Notes under the pieces: model-generated | Told to the model about the DNA's origin: nothing | What the model saw: the letters and a program-made list of their open reading frames with translations, nothing else | The model's database searches: none | Assembly: GCA_016630955.3 (NCBI GenBank) | Contig: CM049997.1 | Span: 930,001-994,000, forward strand | Length of the DNA stretch: 64,000 nt | DNA from: Didymella arachidicola | Lineage: Eukaryota; Ascomycota; Dothideomycetes; Pleosporales; Didymellaceae | Direction: 5' to 3' | Position numbers and translations under genes: made by a program | Shown here: positions 24,251 through 34,597 of the stretch, piece after piece | How the letters are laid out: every line of letters begins with the position of its first letter | How positions within the stretch are numbered: position 1 is the first letter of the stretch

Positions 24251-24690
24251 TTACCTATTGTCAAGGGAATGGACCTTGACTGCTTGATCACGTCCTCGCA
24301 GATAACAAAGGTATCCAGGATATCGAAGGCGAATGAACACTGGAATTAGCTTAGATCCATACATTGCCTTCGACGCAATCATGTGTGAGTCTGTTCTGAA
24401 ATTCGCAAGCTCTGCATCGGTAGCTGCCTGGAGGTGCAGTTTGTCACCCATAAAGTCCCTGAGTGTATCAAAGCTGCGTCAATAAGCAACGAAGTCACAT
24501 CGATGACCTCTCTCGCGGCCAGACAGATTGAAAGCGTGCCAGAACTCGAAGATGCGATCAACGATGTGAGGAGAGCAGTCGAAGTTGTACTCGTAGCCAT
24601 CATCGACGTTGTCGTAAAGGTGCGTAGCAGACACAAGCTGCTATCGAGCAGCGCTTCAGTCTCTATGCTGTCTGTGTCGCCATAGGGGCT
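24251..24690 (-). pseudogene. Possible gene relic, function not recognised
   Basis: On the minus strand a protein-like reading can be followed from about 24690 (YGDTDSIETEALLDSSL). After a frame change it continues through HLYDNVDDGYEYNF and HIVDRIFEFWHAFNLSGRE to an in-frame TGA near 24477. It resumes with TLRDFMGDKLHLQAATDAEL and SKLIPVFIRLRYPGY to a stop at 24251. The amino-acid makeup looks like a real soluble protein rather than chance. I do not recognise the family, and unrecognised introns are an alternative to decay. Confidence 0.3.
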
Positions 24691-25343
24691 AGCACCATCT
24701 TTTCTGCCCCTTTGCAGTCGACCTTGAGCATACCGAGGGAGACATCCTCAGAAATATGTTGTCCGCGACTTCGGACGGTCAGCTACTCACTCAGACCGGT
24801 CTCTGGCCTGGTTGGCCTTTTATCAATCGATCTTGCTCAGAGGTTGCACTCTAGAGATAGCCGCTCAGGACCTCTTAGTCTAAGTGATGTTTACCCAAAA
24901 CTCAAGGTCGTTGAGTCAGTCCATAGCGAAGTGCAGCGAGTTGTACGATGTTGGGTGCAGTCAACCAAAGGACGTGTGTGGTGCAGGTGACAGGAAATTG
25001 TGAAAGCTCCAAGTGCAATGAAAGAGCAAGATCAGGCAAACAGATCCACTATAACAGCTGATAGAAAGTACTTCAATGGCTTACGCTACCTGATTTAACA
25101 AAGAGCTCGTTCTTGTTGATTCGTGCTCGACGTGATGTGCGCACGCCCTGGAGGTATCTCGCGCCTACAACGACCGAATTGATTTTCAGACACAGCAGGG
25201 AACCTGCACAAATCGTGGCTATACCCAAATACAACGCCAGTCTTTCAGCAACATGCCAATTGCTTCCCAAACGCCAAGTATGCATCGTCCTTTTCAGCTC
25301 TGTTCTCTCGCTCAGCTGTTCTTGTACAATAACGCAGCAGCGC
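24691..25343. other. Intergenic region between the 24.3-24.7 kb relic and the RPB11 3' end
   Basis: About 0.65 kb with no supported feature. Short ORFs on both strands show no motif. Confidence 0.4.
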
Positions 25344-26047
25344 CTAGTATTGTCCGTGTTCACGCGCAATTCTGTCTGCCTCACCCTCGCTGACAATCTT
25401 CTTTCCGAGCCACTCGGTCTGGAAGCTGCTGTTCAGCACGTGCAGATCCTGGACGATGTCCTTGCAGCATCGAATGATAGCCTCTTTCGGTGTGATCGAG
25501 CCGTCGGTCTGGACACGGAGCTCGAAGGTCGCGAAAAGTGGGTGCGGTACTTTATAGGCGGAGAAAACGATGTACTCGTACTTGAGTAAACGCTGCGAGA
25601 GGAGGTTGCCGAGTGTGTGGTCTTCCTTGTTGAATGTGAAGATGGCGGTATTGGGAACACGCGTTTCCTCCTTATACTCGACTTTCTGCTGGCCGTCGTC
25701 CAGCAAGAAGAGCTCGAATCTAGACAGCACATCGTCAGCATTGGTGTCCGCACGACAGCTATCGTCAGAGATGCCACCCGACGACAATCCGTGGTGGCAG
25801 GAAGATGGCAATGCAAGCATACTGTAGGCGCGACGCCCAATGTGCCTTTCAAAGAAATCATGCGCTCTGAAGAGGCAACAGGCGCGTAGAGGCGTTCAAT
25901 GCGCCTCACAGTATGGGCGCTTCACGCGTTGCTCTGTTCAACCTTCGTGACCCATTGCCACCCTCGAACTTGCTTGCAACACTCGAGGCAGCCACCTGTA
26001 CTGTCTGACAAAGGAAGCGTATGAACGTACCTGTCTGGTGCGTTCAT
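25344..26047 (-). CDS. RPB11: RNA polymerase II subunit Rpb11
   Basis: Small core subunit of RNA polymerase II; pairs with Rpb3 in an alpha-subunit-like dimer in the nucleus. Exon 1 is only 17 nt (26047-26031, encoding MNAPD plus part of an Arg codon) and exon 2 runs 25719-25344; the product has 130 residues. The splice yields MNAPDRFELFLLDDG, the expected N terminus for filamentous fungi. Conserved motifs are NTAIFTFNKEDHTLGNLL and KVPHPLFATFELRVQTDG, the alpha-motif of this family. The 311-nt intron (25720-26030, GTACGT...CTAG) is several times longer than most others in the window. An alternative continuous reading starting at 25820 would replace the conserved N terminus with unrelated residues and is rejected. 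Confidence 0.93.
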
Positions 26048-26522
26048 CTTGTGTTGTCCTTGCTCTTCTCAATCGTTGGTCCCAAGACTTTATGGCGAAA
26101 TAGCGCGAGTTTGCGCTAAGTGTTCGACGGTAAGTCGGTACGGTTCACGAGGTGTACGGAGGTGAGATGGTGTGATAGTGGAAGCCTCGACAATGAAAGC
26201 GCGGCAATGGGGGATACCCTTTGTGCCGTTTGTTACCGCCCCAGCCATAGTTGGCTTAGTCAGGAACACGACTCTGCCACGTCCCGCTCAACTTTCACCC
26301 TCCACCTTTTCACTTGAAGGATTTTCTCGTCATATTCAATTTAAGTTTTTATTGCTTTGATTTGATTGCAGTCCTTGTCGCTGCTACTCCATGGCACGAA
26401 TATATGGGTATCTCGGCTGCATAACTTCTGCTCATCATGATCCCGTTCAAGATTTACTCTTCTCATCTCTTTCTGAGTCGTGGACACCTGGATACCATGT
26501 GCCTTAAAATCGGCATTTGCTT
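26048..26522. other. RPB11 upstream region
   Basis: About 475 bp between the RPB11 start and the stop of the orphan gene on the same strand. It holds the RPB11 promoter; nothing else is recognised. Confidence 0.4.
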
Positions 26523-27038
26523 TTAGTCGATCGTCACAGGGGCAACCGCCTCCCGCTTCACGTAAGCAAACATGTGCTTGAGCTTGTTCTTCTGTATGAT
26601 GGTCTTGTGTAAGGACAGACATCCATCCTTGTTGAAACTCCATCCCATCTGACCGGGAGGCACAGAATGGAGTGCCGCATAGTCAGGGTTGGTGAGCTCG
26701 ACATCCGGAGCCTGGATAAAGTCCGCCTCTCTGGGTGGCGCGTTTTTGAGGAATTGTTCAAGAACAGCGACGTTGGCCATGCCTACAGTGTAGTAGGTCT
26801 CCTTCTGGGTAACCTCGTAGTCTAAGGGACTGCCGCCTTGAACATGACCCCCATTGACGATGTGGTACGTGTACATCTTCGATAATGCACCGCCGGACGC
26901 AAATACCTCGAGGATCGTGTACACGTCATCAGTGTAGGTGTTTTCGACCTGCTGGCGTAGCGCCTTGGGGTAGGGTCCGAATTTGTCGTAAAGGTCTGTC
27001 TTGATCTGGATAGACTCGTACTCCTCTTCCACTTCCAT
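26523..27038 (-). CDS. Orphan protein, copy A of a tandem pair
   Basis: I do not recognise the family. The ORF gives 171 residues, acidic at the N terminus (MEVEEEYESIQIK), with a central segment MANVAVLEQFLKNA and a C-terminal block LTNPDYAALHS...GWSFNKDGCLSLHK. The frame is also open upstream from another ATG at 27114 (MSQKRAATEPAQQADFKKQ), but a TGA at about 27057 separates it from Met 27038. The upstream part matches the N terminus of the neighbouring copy B (27635-28197), suggesting that the ancestral start was at 27114 and that this copy is either 5'-truncated by the stop or begins at the internal Met. Composition suggests a soluble intracellular protein. Confidence 0.6.
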   Translation of the reverse strand: MEVEEEYESIQIKTDLYDKFGPYPKALRQQVENTYTDDVYTILEVFASGGALSKMYTYHIVNGGHVQGGSPLDYEVTQKETYYTVGMANVAVLEQFLKNAPPREADFIQAPDVELTNPDYAALHSVPPGQMGWSFNKDGCLSLHKTIIQKNKLKHMFAYVKREAVAPVTID

Positions 27039-27114
27039 CGTCTTTGCGGTAACGCCTCACTGCTTCTTAAAATCCGCTTGCTGGGCGGGTTCGGTGGCAG
27101 CACGTTTCTGCGAC

Positions 27115-27634
27115 ATCGTGGTCTAAGAAGAGTTGGCTCAGTCGCTCTGGAACATAATGCACTATTTCAGATACTGACCTTGATGACGTTGAGATAAAGC
27201 GCGAGGCTTGCAATGGTCGGTACTTGGTTGGTGTGGCTGATGGTTGTAGAGTGACAGGGTATGGGACTGGAGAGCACCTTCTTATATGATCTGAGATCCT
27301 CCATCTCACACTAGCAGGTGAGAGAGGATCTGCGGCTCGCGAAAGTCGAGCGAAGTTTGGAGGTGAGAGACGTTACACCCACAGGCGAGATAGGGACTCC
27401 GAGCGCGCACTCGTTAGAACCAGGAGCAAGATGAAAGACATTGGACTCGTTGAATATGAGGCTATGGCTGTTATTCAATCCTGTAGCATTCTCGAATTGG
27501 TATCTTCCTGCTGCGTGGCATCTCTGCGGACTGAACCTTGGCTCTCTCGATCGACGTTCCCGTATCCCGAATGCGATATTCCTTCTGATTTATGCCTACT
27601 CTGCGTCCACTTCAGCCATCACATAGGCAGAGAA
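27115..27634. other. Spacer between the two orphan copies
   Basis: About 520 bp between copy A and copy B, probably the promoter region of copy A. Nothing else is recognised. Confidence 0.35.
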
Positions 27635-28197
27635 TTATAAGACACTCCTTTTGGTCAAAGCAGGCTCGCAAAGGGTAATGCAGCCCTTCAAGTCAAATCC
27701 CCAACTAATATCTTCAGATCTCAGTAAGTGTCGTTTGGCGTGTTTGGGGTTACAAAGATTGCCAACAGCGTCCAGCTCCCGCCAGGCTGCCCCCGATTTC
27801 AGATCAGTCTTCTTTACGCGCTCTTTTCCGAAAGTCTTCCAATGCAGCCAGATTGGCAAGGCAGGCAAGTTCGTGTACTGTGTTAGTTTGTGTTCCTTTC
27901 CATGCGACCCATCTCACAATTTTGATGATTTGCACGAGCTTTTTAGGTGATATCAGTTGAGTCTGCAGTTTCCGTTTCCGCTGTCTCGTCTGCAAAGCGC
28001 TCCTTGATCTGCTGGTAGATGACAGCCATGATCGTACGCGGGAAGATCTCGAATCTGGAATTCAATTGGACCAGGGAACTGTCATCGGCTTTGATTTGTA
28101 TGCAGAGCAAAGTATTCTTGGCTTCTTGTCCGGCTCTAGGCTTTTTGCAAGACTGCGCAGCTTCTTGTTCCTCGATCTGTCGTTTCTTGGAAGGCAT
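27635..28197 (-). pseudogene. Orphan copy B, frame-broken paralogue of the 26.5 kb gene
   Basis: Similarity to copy A is spread over three frames in the same order. The N-terminal part (28197 down to about 27943) shares a Lys/Gln-rich start and IQIK. The middle block (27995-27804; GTQTNTVHELACLANLAALEDF) aligns with VTQKETYYTVGMANVAVLEQF. The C-terminal block (27868-27635; LCNPKHAKRHL...WGFDLKGCITL) aligns with LTNPDYAALHS...WSFNKDGCLSL. No GT-AG intron that I can see rejoins the frames. The simplest reading is a tandem duplicate with at least two frameshifts. Only the first 84 codons could be translated from the original start. Confidence 0.55.
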
Positions 28198-28686
28198 GAC
28201 GCTGCCTCCTGTTATCAGAATTGGTTTTCATTAGCGTGTAAGTTATGAATTTTTGAGTGATGGTTGTATTGAGGTGTATACGGGAAGCTTGCTACATGTG
28301 ACGGCGAATGGTGTGTCGACGAGGCTACGCTGGCCTCATTCCTCGGCCTGGTGAGAGTTGTTTCTCATACCGGTAAGCAAGAGTAGTTCTGGAGACTGAT
28401 GACTGAACAGCACCTGGTAAAGTCTACATTGGAATATTATGGAGTAATACAGAACCTGCAACCACGTGTTTCGAAATTAAACCTGTCTTCGGCCGGCCCT
28501 TGGACGTTTGCAGTGTCCAATCGATGTCACTCGTAAACTAATCACTTCCAAAAGCTTAAAATCGAAGACCTTACTTCTCTTCTCAGCTTTGATTAACCAT
28601 CGGCTTGATTGGAATATGTGGCTTCCGAATGGAAGGGTTCTATTCAACAAGATGCTCTTCACATTGGGTGAGCCAAGCTATCGCCC
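28198..28686. other. Intergenic region
   Basis: About 490 bp upstream of orphan copy B. I see no supported feature. Confidence 0.35.
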
Positions 28687-29119
28687 TTAGTGTGCCACGT
28701 TACATACAAGAGACCAAATTTCCAAGACGCCTCGCCGGATTCTCGAAATATCGACCTCGGATTTGACAAAATCGGCACCGTCCAAGTTGTGCTTCGTGTA
28801 GTTCCGAAGCGACTTCAGTGGACACGTGTTAGTCATTTTGGGGTTCTTGAAGATGTTCTTGTGGGCCGTGAAAACCAGATCTACCTCTGTGTAGAGCAAC
28901 AGACGCTGACTGGTGACGATAGGGTATGTGAGCCTGGCCACGGAGCGGAACTTGGTGTTGAATGCATCTACGTGGGCTTACGGTGCATATGCTCAAGCGC
29001 GCTGCGAAGAGCGCCTGGGAAGATACCAAGCCTCGAGGACGAGCAGACCGAGATTTGTAAGTCTTCATCAGACCCTCGTAGCAGCGAGATGACTTCAGAA
29101 GAGAACACCTTAGAGCCAT
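28687..29119 (-). pseudogene. Possible F-box-associated-type gene relic
   Basis: The minus strand encodes a protein-like stretch containing FNTKFRSVARLTYPIVTS, LLLYTEVDLVFTAHKNIF and ISRIRRGVLEIWSLVC, ending in TAA at 28687. Upstream, a different frame reads KVFSSEVISLLRGSDEDLQI. This recalls short fungal proteins in which a folded core follows an F-box-like start, but no start region or domain can be named. Either introns are missing from my model or the gene is degraded. Confidence 0.3.
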
Positions 29120-29422
29120 TTTTCGTAAGTGCTTGCTTCGGGGCGAACGCGATTGGTAAGATCCGCTCGGGCTCTCTGGTCGCGTTGCTGGTGCAGCAGT
29201 CAGGACTTTACATGTCAGTGGTCGGCGATGCTCATCAACATGTGCAATGTGCTGGACGTCTTAGATGCGGCGATCGATATGATTGACAGTCTGCAATACC
29301 AAGGTCAAAAGTTGGATCGTTGTGCTGAGAGAGGATTCAGGCGCAAGTGGTGGCGACCTGACAATTGCAGGAGAGACACGGATGAGAATGATATGGTACG
29401 CATACGCATTTCTTGTTGGTCT

Positions 29423-31244
29423 CTACAGTTTTGCCTTTGCAGTGCCATCCTGCTCTTCCTGGGCTTTCAGCTTGAGGACTCGCCTCAATATCTTGCCTGA
29501 CACAGATTTGGGGATCTGCACTCGATGTTAGATGGACTTGTAATAGGGATTGGGCTAAAGTCACCTCGTCAACAAAGCGCACACCGCCTCTCAGCTTCTT
29601 GTGGTGTGCGACCTTTGCGCCCAGCCACTCAACGATCTCCTTGGCTTCCTTCTCGCCCTTGCCCAGTCCGTCCTTGGGCACGATATATGCCCTTGGCAGT
29701 TCGGTCGCCTGGTCCTTATCATATACACCTATGACAGCGCAGTCATCGACTCCTGGGTGCGACACAAGCAGGCCTTCGAGCTCGGCCGGAGGCACCTGGA
29801 AGCCCTTGTACTTGATGAGTTCCTTGACACGGTCGGTGATGAAGAAATTTCCATCCTTGTCTTGGTAGCCAACGTCACCGGTCTTGAAGTAGCCGTCTTC
29901 TGTCAAGGCATTCTTTGTGCCTTCTGGGTTGTTCAGGTATCCCTTGAATACATTAGGGCCCTTGATCCAAAGCTCACCGACCTCTCCTGTTGGTAGCTCT
30001 TTCTCTTCAGGTGACATGTACTTTGCAGTCTGGTAGGGCAAGAGTGTGCCAACAGAACCAATCGTCCTGTTCCAGTCTTCCCATGGCTGGGTGTGAGTGG
30101 TGGGGCTTGTCTCCGACAGACCGTAACCTTGCTTGATGGGTATCCCAAGACGCTTGTTGACGGCATCGACCAGCTCTCTTGTCAAGGGCGCAGCTCCAGA
30201 GTTCATCATACGTATTGTGCTCAGATCATACTTCTCCACGACTGGGTGCTTGCCGAGAAGCAATACTACGGGGGGGACGACGTAGGCGAATGTGATCTTC
30301 AACTCCTGGATGAAGCGGCAGAAGTCTTCAAGGTCGAACTTGGGAAGAACGACAAGTTGGAGACCAGAGTACATGCTCTGGTGTATCATACATGTCAAAC
30401 CTGCGCGCGTTAGCAATGCCTTTAAGAAAGGACACCTTACGACGAACCGTAGATATGGAAAAAGGGTAAGAATGCCAGGAGTTTGTCACCCTCTCCCGTG
30501 GGTCCTCCTGTAGGTTGCAGGTTCCCTGCCTCTGCAGCCTTGATCATCATAGTATTCGAGACGATGTTGCGGTGGGTAAGCATAACGCCCTTGGGATGGC
30601 CAGTGGTGCCTGAGGAGTACACAAGGAAAGCTAGATCCTCAGCTGGATTCTTCGCCTTGGTCCTCCTCCACTTCGTAGAGCCTGCGGTGTTGATGATGCT
30701 TGTGAAGTGCTTGACCGTGTACGAGGAGTCCTTCTGGTCGCCCATGATGATCACTCTGTCCAGAGGGATGCCCACCTGCTTCGCCGCTGCTTGCGCATTC
30801 TTGATATACGGGAGCTGGGTGACAATAGCCTTCGCGCCAGAGTCCTTCAACTGAAATGTAAGCTCTTCGACCGTGTAGTTGGGGTTGGCAGGACTGAGGA
30901 CGCCTCCCGCCCAATGACACCCCCATGTAATTGCTGGTGTGTCGATACAATTCGGTGTGTATAGTGCCAGCACATCGTTCTTCTGCCAGTCCCACAGGCC
31001 CTTGAGACCCTTGCCGAACTCGATTGCAGTGTTCTTGACCTGAGCATATGTGTACGATCGCTTCGTATACGGGTCAAAGTAGATTACTGACAGTATCTAT
31101 TAGCAGTCGTTTCCAGGCGACAATTTATGGTGTCGCGTGCATACCTTTATCGTCAGAGAAGCCCTTATCTTTCCTCTCGAACAAGAACGCCCAGAGGTCG
31201 ACGTCCGGGATTGGCAGACTCGGGAACTGCGACTCGAAAGGCAT
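29423..31244 (-). CDS. Acyl-CoA / 4-coumarate-CoA ligase-like enzyme with peroxisomal signal
   Basis: Adenylate-forming enzyme that activates a carboxylic acid (aromatic or fatty) to its CoA thioester. Exons 31244-31145, 31086-30448, 30400-29565 and 29515-29423 give 555 residues; introns are 58, 47 and 49 nt, the second with an uncommon GTTCGT donor supported by the restored HIYGLTCMIH. Motifs: the ATP-binding P-loop YSSGTTGHPKG, GYGLSETSPTT, YFKTGDVG, the hinge RVKELIKYKGFQV, and the A10 motif PKSVSGKILRR with catalytic Lys, formed by the last splice. The C terminus is AKL, a good type-1 peroxisomal signal. The substrate cannot be read from sequence. It diverges from a thioesterase-like gene 411 bp away. 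Confidence 0.92.
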
Positions 31245-31655
31245 TTTGGGAGGTAAATCTTGTAAATACCCGAACTATGGAGGATCGAAGAAGAAGCCCA
31301 AAAGAGCAGACGAAAAGTCGGAGCACATGGCGGCAGTGACGCCAGTGACGCCAGACTCCGACGCGGATTGCCGTGTCGTCGGTTAGCTGGGGGACAAGTG
31401 ACGCTGCAGAAGCTGGGGTAAGTCACCGCAGGCCGCGGCTCTTTCCAATTTGGACATAGCGCAGCGTTTTGACCTCGGAGCAATTGCTCCCAGCCCGAGA
31501 GTCGGTCGTCAATCGCTATGTAGTAATCCCTATCAATTTCGGTGCTTACTTGATCATCGAGCCTGTCTTTCGGTTCGTTGGAGTGGGTCATCCATTTCAA
31601 TTGTTTTGCACCCATCATATTCTCGCGTCAGGGGTCCAGGAAAAAGTGCATCACA
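31245..31655. promoter_or_regulatory. Bidirectional promoter region of ligase and thioesterase-like genes
   Basis: The 411-bp gap between two divergent start codons must contain both promoters. A direct GACGCCAGT GACGCCAGA repeat lies at about 31337-31354. No known operator is claimed. Confidence 0.4.
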
Positions 31656-32604
31656 ATGCCTGGTTGGAAAGAAGCAACTGCGGTACAGAAAGTATCCACC
31701 AATACGTACGCATGCACTCTACATGACGATTGGAGCATTGGTAGTGGTAGGTTTTACAATACCATCTAAACCATATCGAATAACATACTCATATGAGCAT
31801 GTAGTGCCAAATGGAGGGTATGTAACGGGGTGTGTTCTCGAGGTTGTCAAGACACACTTCAGCACGTCTCTAGCAAAGCAGAATCAACCACACACGATAG
31901 CTCTCCACATTGAGTTCCTGCGAAGGACCCAAGCTGGACCAGCTTTGTTCACAGTCGAAGATGTCAAGCTTGGGCGACAGACCTCCATCGTCCATGTGAC
32001 CATGGAGCAGGAAGGCCGCCAGGAGATCGTCGCGTACGTGACAAACTCCAACATGTCGGCAGAGGAAGGGTTCACCTTCGACACACAGCATAAGATTCAG
32101 CCTGCATCCCCACCCGTCGACCTGGCGAAATTGGAAACCGACTCTGATGAATCGTGGAGATGGACCGAGGTTCCATTTGCCAAGTTCCGCAAAGCGACTG
32201 CGCAACTTAAGTTCTTCCTCCCTCGAACCGGGTCGGTGCGTCCGAACATTGTCGATGAATGGATCTGCTTCTCGAATGGGACGAACTTCACGCAAACATC
32301 CATTGGCTTCGTATCAGATATGTTCCCTCAGATCGTTGAGAACTTCAAGGACACGAAGAAAGCCTACTGGTACCCAACGCTGCTACTTAATCTAGACATT
32401 AAGAAGTTGCTGCCTGCCGAGGGAGTGAAGTGGCTGAGAGTAAGGGCGGAACTGAAGCAAGTGAAAAACGGGCGGATGGATCTTGGTATATGGGTACACG
32501 ATGCAGCTGGTGAACTGGTTGCCTTGAGCAATCATGTTGGATTCGTGCTCGACGCATCAAGAAATCTTGCTGCGAGAAGGAAGCAGCCGGACGCCAAGAT
32601 ATAG
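31656..32604 (+). CDS. Thioesterase-like (hot-dog fold) protein
   Basis: Probable acyl-CoA thioesterase of the fungal thioesterase-like superfamily. Exons 31656-31746 and 31805-32604 give 296 residues; the 58-nt intron (GTAGGT...GTAG) joins DDWSIGS to VPNGGYV, the typical N-terminal strand and the GG turn of the hot-dog fold. The middle part, HTIALHIEFLRRTQAGPALF and GRQTSIVHVTMEQEG, resembles the first hot-dog; the second half (NGRMDLGIWVHDAAGELVAL) resembles the second. The upstream in-frame extension to 31450 lacks homology and skips the intron, so it is rejected. The C terminus is AKI, not a convincing PTS1. The neighbouring ligase makes CoA thioesters, so a shared pathway is plausible but inferred. 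Confidence 0.82.
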
Positions 32605-32906
32605 AGCACCACATCAACAGCATGCTGCATGCAGTAGCTGAGTTTCTGATTCAAAGTAATCAATATCCAAGCCGTCACCCCTTTCCTGCAGAGTGCCGTG
32701 CGTCTTTGAAAGTGTTGATGTTCGGTGCCATCCGCGTGCGCGCGTTCTGCGAAGGCAAAAGTTTGATGTTCATCGTTCGGGCCTGCCAAGCGCTCGCCTG
32801 CGCACCTGAAAGCGGCTAGCCTAGTGGATCGCACCTGCCCACAGAATTACCAACGCGCACACTTTGTCACTTTCGAACCTTCAACTAACCATCGACAACA
32901 GCCAAC
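32605..32906. other. Upstream region of RPL36
   Basis: About 300 bp with the thioesterase 3' end and the ribosomal-protein promoter. Nothing else is recognised. Confidence 0.35.
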
Positions 32907-33518
32907 ATGCCGAAGGACGTCAAGCAGAAGTCTGGCATCATTGCCGGCCTCAACGCTGGCCACAGTACGTCTCCCCTCCCGCCGCCCACCGAACGCACCG
33001 AACCGACATCGCGCAAAAATTGGAGGAAGGCAGAGAACGGAGGCTAACTAGCACGCAGAGGTCACCCCCAGGACTCCTGCCGCCAGGATCTCCAGGAGGA
33101 AGGGCTTCCTGTCCAAGCGCACTGCTTTCGTCAGGGAGATCACCCGTGAGGTCGCTGGGTACGTCGAATTGCAATTGGAGGTGGACCGGCAGTGGAATGC
33201 ACACATGCAGAGCCTGCCGCCGCCACCTACACCCGGACTCCCTCAGCGCAATCCGCTAACAGTTGCTTAGCCTTGCCCCCTACGAGAAGCGCGTCATCGA
33301 ACTCCTCCGCAACTCCAAGGACAAGCGTGCCCGTCGTCTTGCGAAGAAGAGGGTACGTCTCCCCCACCAGCCACCGTAGCCGACCGCCTACACGCAGCCT
33401 ACATCCACAACTCCGAACATTTACTAACACAACGCAGCTCGGTACCTTCGGCCGTGCCAAGAGAAAGGTTGACGAGATGACCAAGGTCATCGCCGAGTCG
33501 AGGCGTGCGGGTCACTAA
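32907..33518 (+). CDS. RPL36: 60S ribosomal protein eL36
   Basis: Structural protein of the large ribosomal subunit. Exons 32907-32964, 33059-33158, 33271-33352 and 33438-33518 give 106 residues; introns are 94, 112 and 85 nt, longer than most in the window and all with GTACGT donors. The protein is very basic and contains SGIIAGLNAGHKVTPRT, RRKGFLSKRTAFVREI, LAPYEKRVIELLRNSKDKRA and the C-terminal GTFGRAKRKVDEM, all standard for eL36. The splice junctions fall inside conserved residues and close in frame. A strongly expressed, intron-rich ribosomal-protein gene is expected in fungi. Confidence 0.96.
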
Positions 33519-34597
33519 ACGGGTTCATGATTTTCGGATGAAGCAAAGCATGGGCACCACTTTTCCGGTTCTTTCTGGGTGTTAGGTCTTTCCATTTATC
33601 CTGGCGGATCGACTACACCTTCGGCACGAGGGTCAACGTCACAACATACCAAGAGGATGACACATGATCGGAGTATGGCGACAGCGACGGACAAACAAGC
33701 ATGGTTCGCGTACCTAGCAGTGTCACAAAAATCATGAAATGTGACGACGGTTCACGCCACGTCTTGTGCCATGTGAGCATTGGTGAGCTAACATGGAGTG
33801 AATAGCATGATGCGAATTGGAGCAACTGCGGATTGCACCGGCAGTCGGGACCTTAGCATGGATGTCAAATTCCAACTCATGCCTTTTACAATGGCTGTAG
33901 TATGGGCCGAGAAATGCTTACATCGAATGCGCCTTGCTCGAAACGTGTAACACTACACGGAGGCTGCTTCTAGCTTGCTCTCCTCGTGGGTAAAGCTAGA
34001 AGCGGAGGCGCCTACATACTTTCTCGACATGCATCAATTTACATTACTAGCACCAATACTACTTGTCCTATTCTGAGCATTCCTCCTATCTAATCCTTCT
34101 GCATCTGTCCAGATACGCAGACGTAGGGAGCGAGGCCACAAACCCATTACCCCGTTAGACGCCAACCTACTCACGTTGTCTCCTACAACAAGCTTCGCAG
34201 CTGCCAACCTGACCATGTCTCATCCCTCCAGTCGTCCTCAGCCCCCACGCTCTCGCACCACCCAAGCCACCAATGCCTAAATCGATCTCATCCCCCACCG
34301 AACCTCGCCAGCCCTCTCCGTCGAAGTAACCTTCAGTGCTGTGGGAAGGCGGGCACGCTCAATGACGGACTCGAAGGTGTATCCCAGCAATAACATGAAA
34401 AAATCGTTTCATCGTAAGAATATACTACACGCCACTCATACACATTTCTTCCGTTTCTTTTCCCCCCATAAGAGCCCCAGGTCCCATCTGGTGACCTCCT
34501 AAAACGCCACGCGCCATGCCAAAAGCAAAATTTGTATCGTACAGCTCCTACGCGGGTATAACCACCTCCATCACCACCGCTCGTATCCTCTCGCGCG
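33519..34597. other. Convergent intergenic region between RPL36 and MDM31
   Basis: About 1.08 kb between two converging 3' ends. It contains an 11-bp perfect inverted repeat at 33966-34003, listed separately. No gene is supported. Confidence 0.45.
33966..34003. repeat. Perfect 11-bp inverted repeat (hairpin)
   Basis: GCTTCTAGCTT at 33966-33976 is followed by its exact reverse complement at 33993-34003, with a 16-base loop. It lies about 450 bp after the RPL36 stop. Confidence 0.6.

Noticed and set aside
25720..25820. Upstream ATG extension of RPB11 exon 2
   Set aside because: Gives a non-conserved N terminus; the 17-nt exon at 26031-26047 gives the conserved one.
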